This document shows, one piece after another, positions 1 to 6,256 of a stretch of 15,216 nucleotides of DNA; the first letter of the stretch is position 1; each line of letters starts with the position of its first letter. Location of the stretch: assembly GCA_963169175.1 (NCBI GenBank), contig CAUJFK010000289.1:1-15216 (forward strand), written 5' to 3'. The translations under genes were made by a program, and so were the position numbers. Source of the DNA: Acidobacteriota bacterium. Its GTDB lineage: Bacteria > Acidobacteriota > Blastocatellia > Pyrinomonadales > Pyrinomonadaceae. The notes beneath the pieces are model-generated. The model worked only from the letters and a program-made list of their open reading frames with translations. It was not told the origin of the DNA and did not search any database.

Positions 1-909
1 ATTCTGGGAGCCCAGGCGCAGGAAAAATACGGTACAACACTGCCTGAATCGACCATTGAATCGATCAAGCGCAACAAAGTTGCCCTGAAGGGCCCGCAGA
101 TGACGCCGATAGGAAAGGGGTTTACGTCCGTGAACGTTGGCCTGCGAAAAGCGCTCGACCTTTATGCAAATGTCCGCCCGATCAAGGCCCTGCCAAACGT
201 GCCGTGTCGCTATCCGGGCCTCGATCTGGTGGTGGTCCGCGAGAACACTGAGGACCTGTATGCCGGCCTTGAACACATTGTGGTGCCGGGCGTGGTCGAG
301 AGTATTAAGATCATTACCGAGAAGGCGTCGACGCGGATCGCACGCTATGCGTTCGAATTTGCACGATCGAACGGACGGAAGAAAGTTACCGCCGTACACA
401 AGGCGAACATTATGAAGCTGTCGGACGGGCTTTTCCTGGAGTGCTTTTATAATGTCGCGAAGGATTATCCGGACATTGAATCTGACGACAAGATAATCGA
501 TAACTGCTGTATGCAGCTAGTGATGCGGCCGGAACAGTTCGATGTTCTCGTGCTCGAAAATCTATACGGCGATATTGTTTCCGATCTTTGCGCCGGCCTG
601 ATCGGCGGCCTCGGACTTGCACCGGGTGCCAACATCGGCGAGCAGGGAGCTGTTTTTGAGGCCGTTCACGGCTCTGCGCCGGATATTGCGGGCCAGGGGA
701 TCGCAAACCCGACAGCGGTGCTCATGTCGGGATTGATGATGCTTCGCCACCTCGAAGAAAACGATGCGGCTGATCGGGCTGAACAGGCAATGCTCGCGGT
801 TTTTGCCGAAGGCAAGGTCCTCACGAAAGATCTCGGCGGTACTGCCAGGACAAACGAATTTGCCCGGGCAATAGTCGAAAAAATGGAACAATCGAAAGCT
901 GCGGCTTAA
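1..909 (+). CDS. icd: NAD-dependent isocitrate dehydrogenase, 5' truncated by window edge
   Basis: Oxidises isocitrate to 2-oxoglutarate in the TCA cycle (cytoplasm). The frame is open from base 1, so the ATG at 100 is internal and 302 residues are visible; the missing N-terminus would carry the start of the Rossmann-like dehydrogenase fold. Family signatures in order are the substrate loop TSVNVGLRKALDLYANVRPI, RENTEDLYAG, HKANIMKLSDGLF, ENLYGDIVSDLCAGLIGGLG and EAVHGSAPDIAGQGIANPTA. In E. coli Icd the coenzyme-specifying Lys344-Tyr345 follow the HGTAP motif; here those positions are Asp-Ile, the NAD type. RENTEDLYAG argues against isopropylmalate dehydrogenase, though homoisocitrate-type relatives cannot be fully excluded. 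It ends TAA and is followed by a 113-bp gap without a clear terminator. Confidence 0.93.
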   Translation: MLGAQAQEKYGTTLPESTIESIKRNKVALKGPQMTPIGKGFTSVNVGLRKALDLYANVRPIKALPNVPCRYPGLDLVVVRENTEDLYAGLEHIVVPGVVESIKIITEKASTRIARYAFEFARSNGRKKVTAVHKANIMKLSDGLFLECFYNVAKDYPDIESDDKIIDNCCMQLVMRPEQFDVLVLENLYGDIVSDLCAGLIGGLGLAPGANIGEQGAVFEAVHGSAPDIAGQGIANPTAVLMSGLMMLRHLEENDAADRAEQAMLAVFAEGKVLTKDLGGTARTNEFARAIVEKMEQSKAAA

Positions 910-1022
910 GAAAGGGCGCTGTTTCGGAGTTGCTGATCTTAGGTTGCAACCGGAAGGGCGCCGGATCGTTCTAACAGTATGCGGCCGCCGATCTTTGGGC
1001 GGTTGAGAAAAAGGGGGATCAA

Positions 1023-1409
1023 ATGAGAACAGCAGCACTAATAATTTTCGCAATGGCCGTACTGAACATCGTCGTTCCGGCACAAGCTTGTCAAACGCTT
1101 GAGATTCGGTTTGGCCAACAAAAAACGACAAAAACGGGCGGGGTGACCGTTAAGTTTCTCGAGCTGATCGAAGATTCGCGTTGCCCTGTTGACGTAAACT
1201 GCGTTTGGGCCGGCGTAGCACGAATAAAAGCGGCCATCACCCGCGGCGGAAAAACCTCAGAGGTCGAACTGAACACGATGGACAAGAAGTCCGCCGATTT
1301 TCAAGGCTACACAGTGACGCTCACAGACCTCCAACCGCGACAATCCCGGACATCAAAATACAGCCCCTCCGCATACACGGCGACGGTGACCGTAACTAAG
1401 AGCAAGTAA
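1023..1409 (+). CDS. Small secreted protein of unknown function
   Basis: The protein is 128 residues. The N-terminus (MRTAALIIFAMAVLNIVVPAQA) is a good Sec signal peptide, with probable cleavage after AQA just before Cys23. The mature part is about 105 residues and looks all-beta, with the motif DSRCPVDVNCVWAGVARI (Cys54 and Cys60, which could form a disulphide). I associate this CPxDxxCxWAG signature with small uncharacterised secreted proteins of Bacteroidetes and Acidobacteria, from memory only. The start is supported by a purine-rich AAAAAGGGGGATCAA just upstream of the ATG. Its 3' end lies 19 bp from the convergent aminopeptidase gene. Cys23 directly after AQA is not a proper lipobox, so a periplasmic protein is more likely than a lipoprotein. 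Confidence 0.8.
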   Translation: MRTAALIIFAMAVLNIVVPAQACQTLEIRFGQQKTTKTGGVTVKFLELIEDSRCPVDVNCVWAGVARIKAAITRGGKTSEVELNTMDKKSADFQGYTVTLTDLQPRQSRTSKYSPSAYTATVTVTKSK

Positions 1410-1428
1410 GATACAGGGCAGTTACGAT

Positions 1429-2748
1429 CTAGCGGCCCGCCCGGCGTGATTTGGTTTGCATAAGAGCTTCGATCTCATCGGGATCTTTCGGCACTTTTGC
1501 GGTCAGGTTCAGGTTGCCGTCTTTGGTTACCAAAACATCATCTTCGATGCGAATGCCAATGCCGCGGTATTTTGCTGGGGCGGATCTGTCGTCGGGTGGA
1601 ATGTACAGGCCCGGTTCGACGGTCAGCACCATTCCGGGAGCGAACGGGCGAGAGTTTTTGGCGGTTTGATCTGTAAAATAGCGGCCCGCGTCGTGGACGT
1701 CCATGCCGAGGTAATGGCCCACGCCGTGCATGTAATATTTCATGTAGGCCTTCTTCTTGATCAGGTCCTCGGTCTTGCCCTTAAGCAGGCCGAGTTTTTT
1801 CATGCCTTCGGTGAGAAGTTCGATTGAATATTCCTGTCGGCCCTTAACGGTATTCCCGGTCTTTGTGTAATCGATGCATTTTTCCTGCACGTCAAGAACA
1901 ATGTCGTAAACCTCACGCTGGGCCGGCGTGAAGTTTCCGTTGATCGGGAAGGTCCGCGTAATATCTGCCGCGTAGCCCTGATATTCGGCACCGGCGTCAA
2001 TTAACAGCAGGTCGCCGTCCTTGAGCGGGCGATTGTTCTCGACATAATGAAGAATGGTTGCGTTATCGCCGCCGCCAATGATCGAGTTGTACGCAACACC
2101 GCTCGCGCCCTGTTCACGCATATACGCTTCGATCAATGATTCGACCTGAAATTCATTCATTCCCGGCTTTGTCTTTTTCATTGCGAGAATGTGCGCTTCG
2201 GCGGAGATGGTCGCAGCCTTTTGCATCAGCTCGACCTCGTCCGGCGTTTTGTGAAGCCGCATATCGCCGATGATAACGGTCGGGTCAATGATGGTGTGCG
2301 GCGGGTACGCGGTTTTCAAGCGACGCATCCGCTGGTTTGATAAATACCGGAGTATCAGCCTATCAAGCGGCTTATCGAGCGCGAACCGATAATAGAGAAT
2401 GTCATGGCCGTCGAGAAGTTTGGCGAGATCGGAGGCAAACTTTTCGATCGGCTGCGATTTATCCGCTTTGTAGTTCTTGACGGCGCCTTCCACACCCTCG
2501 CGGCGGCCAAACCACGTTTCCATCTCAAGGTCACGCGGGCGAACGTACAGCGTAAACGGTTTCTTGCTTCGCGGATCGATCACCGCAACCGCGTCCGGTT
2601 CCGGAAAGCCGGTTAGGTACATAAAATCCGAATCCTGGCGGAATTTGTACTCGGTATCGTAACTGCGCGTTGCCTCGTGCGCGGCGGGAATGATGGCGAT
2701 GGAGTTCGGCTCCATCTGATCGATGAATCGCTTCAATTGCTTTCGCAT
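1429..2748 (-). CDS. pepP: Xaa-Pro aminopeptidase (peptidase M24B, PepP type)
   Basis: Removes an N-terminal residue linked to proline from peptides; a cytoplasmic dinuclear metalloenzyme. The 439 residues match the usual PepP length. An AMP_N (creatinase-like) N-terminal domain spans about residues 1-130 (HEATRSYDTEYKFRQDSDFM, YLTGFPEPDAV), followed by the pita-bread catalytic domain from about 170. All five metal ligands are visible: Asp251 (LLIDAG), Asp262 (ADITRTFP), His345 (HGVGHYLGMDVHD), Glu378 (TVEPGLYIPP) and Glu402 (RIEDD). Spacings agree with E. coli PepP (260, 271, 354, 383, 406). It is divergent from queE across 70 bp, so the two promoters must overlap or lie close. No strong Shine-Dalgarno is seen, but the ATG at 2748 fits the usual domain start. 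Confidence 0.95.
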   Translation of the reverse strand: MRKQLKRFIDQMEPNSIAIIPAAHEATRSYDTEYKFRQDSDFMYLTGFPEPDAVAVIDPRSKKPFTLYVRPRDLEMETWFGRREGVEGAVKNYKADKSQPIEKFASDLAKLLDGHDILYYRFALDKPLDRLILRYLSNQRMRRLKTAYPPHTIIDPTVIIGDMRLHKTPDEVELMQKAATISAEAHILAMKKTKPGMNEFQVESLIEAYMREQGASGVAYNSIIGGGDNATILHYVENNRPLKDGDLLLIDAGAEYQGYAADITRTFPINGNFTPAQREVYDIVLDVQEKCIDYTKTGNTVKGRQEYSIELLTEGMKKLGLLKGKTEDLIKKKAYMKYYMHGVGHYLGMDVHDAGRYFTDQTAKNSRPFAPGMVLTVEPGLYIPPDDRSAPAKYRGIGIRIEDDVLVTKDGNLNLTAKVPKDPDEIEALMQTKSRRAGR

Positions 2749-2818
2749 AATCCTGAATTTTACAGCAAAGCGGCGAGTTTGTCAGAGGCAGCATGTGGTA
2801 ATCTGTGGGTTCATTCCA

Positions 2819-3466
2819 ATGGACCTCCGAATTACCGAAATATTTCTTTCGATCCAAGGCGAATCGTCGCATGCCGGGCGGCCGTGTTCGTTCGTTCGGC
2901 TGACAGGCTGCCCAATGCGGTGCGTATGGTGCGATAGCGAATATACGTTCACCGGCGGCGAGCGGATCCCGTTCGAGGACATCTATGCAAAACTCGATGA
3001 ATTTGGCTGTAACCTTATCGAAGTGACCGGCGGCGAACCGCTTGCACAAAAGAATGTTTTTCCGTTCATCACCGAACTATGCGACCGCGGCTACGAAGTT
3101 CTCATCGAAACCGGCGGATTTGTTTCGACCGAAAATGTCGATCCGCGAGCAAAGTTGATCCTCGACATAAAATGCCCTGCATCCGGCGAAGCGGAACGAA
3201 ATCATTGGCCCAATCTCAAACGCCTCCGGCCCGATTTGGACGAGGTTAAGTTTGTCGTCGCTGATACCGCCGATTGGCAATTTGCGATAGATGCGATCGG
3301 GAAATACGATCTTGAGTCTCGCTGTCGGGAGATACTGATATCCCCCGTTCACGCCATCGAAAATCTGCATGAAATTGCCGAATCAGTATCGAGAAGCGGC
3401 CTGAAAATGCGGTTCAATATGCAACTGCACAAATATATCTGGGGAGCTGATAGGCGCGGGGTGTAG
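2819..3466 (+). CDS. queE: 7-carboxy-7-deazaguanine synthase (radical SAM)
   Basis: Converts 6-carboxytetrahydropterin to 7-carboxy-7-deazaguanine, the radical-SAM step of preQ0/queuosine synthesis. The 215 residues from the ATG at 2819 (MDLRITEIFLSIQGESSHAG) match family length. The frame is open further upstream to 2723, but that extension would run into the divergent pepP gene and lacks family sequence. The SAM [4Fe-4S] cluster ligands are Cys31, Cys35 and Cys38 in TGCPMRCVWCDSEYTF (CX3CX2C). EVTGGEPL is the SAM-binding GGE motif, and the C-terminus YIWGADRRGV is complete. The stop codon at 3464-3466 is followed with no gap by the CGCAGAG repeat array. queC lies 684 bp downstream on the same strand; queD is not in the window. 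Confidence 0.95.
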   Translation: MDLRITEIFLSIQGESSHAGRPCSFVRLTGCPMRCVWCDSEYTFTGGERIPFEDIYAKLDEFGCNLIEVTGGEPLAQKNVFPFITELCDRGYEVLIETGGFVSTENVDPRAKLILDIKCPASGEAERNHWPNLKRLRPDLDEVKFVVADTADWQFAIDAIGKYDLESRCREILISPVHAIENLHEIAESVSRSGLKMRFNMQLHKYIWGADRRGV

Positions 3467-3611
3467 GCAGAGAGGCAGAGTAAGAATTTCCCGCAAAGCC
3501 GCAGAGAGGCAGAGTGAGGAAGAGTAGGAGGAATTTCCCGCATAGCCGCAGAGAGGCAGAGTGTGGAAGAGTAGCAGGGATTTCCCGCAGAGTCGGAGAG
3601 ACGCAGTGATA
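3467..3611. repeat. Tandem 47-bp repeats, CGCAGAG family
   Basis: About three units with a 47-bp period start at 3484, 3531 and 3578, each beginning GAATTTCCCGCA or a one-base variant, then GCCGCAGAGAGGCAGAGTG and an AAGAGTAG spacer. A partial unit (GCAGAGAGGCAGAGTAAGAA) precedes them directly at the queE stop codon. The units differ by scattered substitutions, so they are not a fresh duplication. There are no variable spacers, which argues against CRISPR. Two minus-strand reading frames through this array encode only the repeat. Confidence 0.85.
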
Positions 3612-3650
3612 GCGGGTAGTCGTAAGGTCCATTTTGCTTCTTCCTCTTGC

Positions 3651-3680
3651 TTTCTCTGCGTCTTTGCGACTCTGCGGGAT
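3651..3680. repeat. Inverted CGCAGAG-family arm upstream of GxxExxY gene
   Basis: Contains CTCTGCGTCTTTGCGACTC followed by TGCGGGA, the reverse-complement orientation of the tandem array to its left. The same 26-base string recurs at 4077-4102 on the other side of the gene as a direct copy. It ends about 12 bp before the ATG at 3692, so its GCGGGA tail is the only Shine-Dalgarno-like sequence available to that gene. Confidence 0.8.
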
Positions 3681-3691
3681 AATCATAAAAT

Positions 3692-4069
3692 ATGCACGAA
3701 AATGAGATTTCAGGAATCATAGTTGACTGTGCGTTTCATATTCATACGCGGCTTGGTCCGGGCCTGCTTGAATCGGTTTATGAAGCAGTGCTCAAGTATG
3801 AACTTCTCAAGCGGGGTTTAACCGTTGTGGCCCAACAACCGATGCCCGTTGTCTGGGAGAACGTCAGACTTGAGATCGGTTTTCGCGCGGACATGGTCGT
3901 TGGAGAAAAAGTCGTCATCGAGATAAAATCCGTCGAGACGGTCGCACCTGTTCACCCGAAGCAGCTTCGTACATATCTCCGTCTCATGGATCTGAAACTT
4001 GGACTCCTGATCAATTTTAATGTCCCGCTCATAAAGGATGGAATAACGAGAGTGGTGAATAATTTGTAA
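3692..4069 (+). CDS. GxxExxY family protein (PD-(D/E)xK nuclease superfamily)
   Basis: The protein is 125 residues, full length for the family. The name-giving motif is GLLESVY, in LGPGLLESVYEAVLKYELLK. The nuclease-like core follows: an acidic residue in GFRADMVV, the IEIKS strand giving the E-x-K element, and the helix PKQLRTYLRLMDLKLGLLIN with a Gln typical of PD-(D/E)xK folds. The family (PDDEXK_3-like) has no settled function that I know of; proposals would be guesses. There are no gaps or stops, so the gene looks intact, unlike the second copy at 8646-9035. Both ends abut CGCAGAG repeats: about 12 bp before the ATG and about 5 bp after the stop. It interrupts the queE-queC pair. Confidence 0.9.
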   Translation: MHENEISGIIVDCAFHIHTRLGPGLLESVYEAVLKYELLKRGLTVVAQQPMPVVWENVRLEIGFRADMVVGEKVVIEIKSVETVAPVHPKQLRTYLRLMDLKLGLLINFNVPLIKDGITRVVNNL

Positions 4070-4075
4070 ATTTCT

Positions 4076-4139
4076 CCTCTGCGTCTTTGCGACTCTGCGG
4101 GAGATTCTTCCCCGCAAAGCCGCAGAGGCCGCAGAGAAG
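4076..4139. repeat. Paired CGCAGAG-family arms downstream of GxxExxY gene
   Basis: The left arm (4077-4102) is a direct copy of 3652-3677. The right arm (4112-4139, CCCGCAAAGCCGCAGAGG then CCGCAGAG) is in the opposite orientation, so the pair can fold as an imperfect hairpin with a short loop of about 10 bases (GATTCTTCC region). The right arm ends about 11 bp before the queC start, so it forms the 5' leader of that gene and supplies its AGAGAAG purine stretch. Confidence 0.8.
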
Positions 4140-4150
4140 ATCATTTCCTT

Positions 4151-4816
4151 ATGGCTCAAGCAATCGTTCTCGTTTCAGGTGGAATGGATTCGTGCGTTAC
4201 AGCGGCGATCGCGGCACGTGAATCCGAAGGTCTTGCGCTTTTGCACGTCAGCTACGGCCAGCGAACGGAGGCGAGAGAACGACGGGCGTTTAATGACATT
4301 GCGGACCACTACGGCATCGAAAAACGGCTCGATGTTTCGATCGCATATCTTGCAAAGATCGGCGGCTCGTCGCTGACGGATGAAAAGATCGCCGTAACCG
4401 AAGCCGATCTTGCGTCGAAAGAAATTCCGACAAGCTACGTTCCATTCCGAAACGCGAATATGCTTTCGGTAGCAACAAGCTGGGCCGAAGTTCTTGGCGC
4501 GGGAGCGATCTACATCGGAGCGGTCGCGCAAGATTCAAGCGGCTATCCCGATTGCCGGCCGGAGTTTTACGAGGCCTTTCAAAGGACCATCGATGCGGGC
4601 ACAAAACCTGACACACACATAGCCATCCGCACGCCGATAATTCATCTCTCAAAAGCCGAGATCGTAAAACTGGGAATCGAACTTAACGCACCGCTTCATC
4701 TGACATGGTCGTGTTACCGACGAGAAGACATAGCCTGTGGCACGTGCGATTCGTGCGCCCTTAGGCTAAGAGGTTTCGAACAGGCAGGCATGGTTGATCC
4801 GATTCCTTACTCGTAA
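4151..4816 (+). CDS. queC: 7-cyano-7-deazaguanine (preQ0) synthase
   Basis: ATP-dependent conversion of 7-carboxy-7-deazaguanine, the QueE product, to preQ0, the queuosine precursor; cytoplasmic. The 221 residues match the family. The N-terminal PP-loop is SGGMDS (residues 9-14), the ATP pyrophosphatase motif. SYGQRTEARE and YVPFRNANMLSVATSWAE are QueC signatures. A C-terminal zinc site is formed by Cys188, Cys196, Cys199 and Cys202 (SCYRREDIACGTCDSC). It lies on the same strand as queE, but the pair is separated by the repeat/GxxExxY unit, whose last arm makes up its leader. The purine stretch AGAGAAG sits about 11 bp before the ATG, which is far for a ribosome binding site. It is convergent with the M16 gene across 50 bp. 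Confidence 0.95.
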   Translation: MAQAIVLVSGGMDSCVTAAIAARESEGLALLHVSYGQRTEARERRAFNDIADHYGIEKRLDVSIAYLAKIGGSSLTDEKIAVTEADLASKEIPTSYVPFRNANMLSVATSWAEVLGAGAIYIGAVAQDSSGYPDCRPEFYEAFQRTIDAGTKPDTHIAIRTPIIHLSKAEIVKLGIELNAPLHLTWSCYRREDIACGTCDSCALRLRGFEQAGMVDPIPYS

Positions 4817-4866
4817 ATACGCACCGGAAATTAGGCCCCGTAAGCTTTAATTAACCCGACGGTCGA

Positions 4867-6153
4867 TTACTTTGACCCGATCCCAAGATCGTTTCGAGTA
4901 AACGATGCGTCGGCAAGATCGCCCAAGGCGACGAGTGCAATGCATTCGGGGCTAAAGAAATCGCGTGCTTGCTGTTGAATTTCGTCGGCCGTGACTGCCT
5001 CAAGATTTGAAAGTGTTTCTTCGACAGGAATTTGTCGCCCGTGGACCATTTCGCATTGAGCGAGAGTTCCGGCGCGGCCGGCGGAATCTTCGAGGCCGAG
5101 GAGGATCGACGCCCGCGTTTGGTCTTTCATCAGTGCGAGTTCTTCATCGGCGACACCGTCGCGGATGATCGATGCGAGTTCGTCGATAACGATCTCGGCC
5201 ACTTCGCGTAGCTGGTCGGGCGAGGTCGCGGCTGAGACGGCCATAAAACCGGTATCCTGAAACATCGCGGTCGATGCGCCAACGCTGTATGCGAGGCCGC
5301 ATTCCTCGCGAACACGTTGCCACAACCGGCTCGACGTGCCGCCGCCGAGGATGTTGGCCAGCAGGTCAGCCGCGTATCGATGCGGATCGCGGGCGGCTAC
5401 TGTCGGCGTCGCCATAAACAGATGCGCCTGTTCGAGGTCAGGCCGTTGTTCGATCACAAAAGGTGCGGCGTTTGTCGGCTTTTGTAGCCCACGTTTTGGA
5501 GTGCCATCTTCGGTATGACGCAAGCCAAAGCTCGAACTCCGAACAAGTTCAAGCAGATGTTCGTGATCGACATTGCCGGCGGCGGCAATGACAAGGTTGC
5601 CTGGTGAAAAGGCCTCGTGATGAAAGTCCGTCGTGAGGCGATGGTTGAAGGTTGCGACCGTTTCAGGCGTGCCGGTTATGGTCAGGCCAAGCGGATCGCC
5701 GGGGAAGAATTCGCGGTGAAAGATGTCGCTTATCACCTCTTCGGGCGAGTCTTCGTTCATCTTCATCTCTTCCACGATCACGCGTCGTTCGCTCACCAGA
5801 TCCGCTTCATCAAACTGAGGCCGGCCGGTCATGTCCGCCAGCAGATCAAACGCGTTATCGAACCGATCATCGACCACTTTTATTACAAAGCCGGTTTCTT
5901 CGTGGGTCGTGAATGCATCGAGATTTCCGCCAAGCCGGTCCTGTTCGGCTGCGATCTCGCGGGCGTTTCTTTTGCTCGAACCTTTAAAAACGCAGTGTTC
6001 GATAAAATGGGTTATGCCATTAAGCTCCGCCGGTTCATGCCGCGCGCCGACGCGGAAAAAGAACCCAAGCGTCGCCGACCGCACGCCTTCCATGCGGTCA
6101 GTAAGCACAACAAGGCCGTTATCAAAACGGGCTTCTCTTATCTCTTCTTTCAT
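4867..6153 (-). CDS. M16 family zinc peptidase (pitrilysin/processing-peptidase type)
   Basis: A clamshell zinc protease that cuts peptides. The inverted zinc motif is HFIEH (His49, Glu52, His53 from the chosen start), with the third ligand about 75 residues later in SERRVIVEEMKMNEDSP (Glu128 or Glu129). GGNLDAFTTHEETGF is another family signature, and RVREECGLAYSVGAS in the C-terminal half is the R/Y motif of active single-subunit members. At 428 residues it is like B. subtilis MlpA and alpha-proteobacterial processing-type peptidases, with both M16 halves. The ATG at 6153 is preferred over an in-frame TTG at 6162 because ACAGG lies 9 bp upstream of it. A 20-bp palindrome lies just beyond that ribosome binding site. 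There is no signal peptide, so it is probably cytoplasmic. Confidence 0.93.
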   Translation of the reverse strand: MKEEIREARFDNGLVVLTDRMEGVRSATLGFFFRVGARHEPAELNGITHFIEHCVFKGSSKRNAREIAAEQDRLGGNLDAFTTHEETGFVIKVVDDRFDNAFDLLADMTGRPQFDEADLVSERRVIVEEMKMNEDSPEEVISDIFHREFFPGDPLGLTITGTPETVATFNHRLTTDFHHEAFSPGNLVIAAAGNVDHEHLLELVRSSSFGLRHTEDGTPKRGLQKPTNAAPFVIEQRPDLEQAHLFMATPTVAARDPHRYAADLLANILGGGTSSRLWQRVREECGLAYSVGASTAMFQDTGFMAVSAATSPDQLREVAEIVIDELASIIRDGVADEELALMKDQTRASILLGLEDSAGRAGTLAQCEMVHGRQIPVEETLSNLEAVTADEIQQQARDFFSPECIALVALGDLADASFTRNDLGIGSK

Positions 6154-6168
6154 TAACGGCAACCTGTC

Positions 6169-6253
6169 CCGTAAACTCTAGTTTGCGGCGCCCAGCGTGA
6201 CCCGCAAACTTTAGTCTGTGGCCGTTGCGTAAGCCGCAAACTAAAGTCTGCGG
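6169..6253. repeat. Three copies of a 20-bp palindrome between M16 and flotillin genes
   Basis: Copies lie at 6169-6188, 6202-6221 and 6234-6253, spaced 32-33 bp apart. The best copy is CCGCAAACTAAAGTCTGCGG; the 9-base arms are inverted repeats around a 2-base centre with one mismatch. The others are CCGTAAACTCTAGTTTGCGG and CCGCAAACTTTAGTCTGTGG. The third copy, with its conserved GAC tail, ends at 6256, directly against the flotillin stop. The same palindrome recurs at 11609 and 11680. It resembles a REP-type element; no RAYT transposase is visible here. Confidence 0.85.
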
Positions 6254-6256
6254 GAC

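Larger units (their letters stand above)
3467..4140 (+). mobile_element. Putative repeat-bounded GxxExxY cassette between queE and queC
   Basis: This whole stretch separates two genes of one pathway and consists only of CGCAGAG-family repeats plus one GxxExxY gene. From left to right: three tandem 47-bp units in one orientation (3467-3611), one arm in the opposite orientation (about 3651-3680), the gene (3692-4069), a second arm directly repeating the previous one (4076-4102), and a final arm in the first orientation (4112-4139). It starts right after the queE stop and ends about 10 bp before the queC ATG. There is no transposase, so mobility is inferred, possibly driven in trans. A domesticated repeat-flanked gene is the alternative. 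Confidence 0.4.

Noticed and set aside
910..1022. Possible terminator or promoter between icd and the small secreted gene
   Set aside because: The GGGCGC and GGCGCC words could pair, but there is no T-run, and no -35/-10 pair has acceptable spacing.
2723..2818. N-terminal extension of queE to an upstream ATG
   Set aside because: It would overlap the divergent pepP start and adds sequence with no QueE similarity; the ATG at 2819 begins the normal family N-terminus.
3467..3611. Possible CRISPR array
   Set aside because: The 47-bp units are contiguous similar copies with no unique spacers, and there are no cas genes nearby.
3349..3720. Minus-strand open frames across the 47-bp repeat array, encoding repeated SASLRLCG peptides
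   Set aside because: They are translations of the tandem repeat with no other sequence and overlap queE; no ribosome binding site or family match.
5617..6156. Plus-strand open frame (179 codons) antisense to the M16 gene, and similar frames over the flotillin gene at 6635-7191
   Set aside because: They are antisense shadows; low-complexity translations and no motifs.
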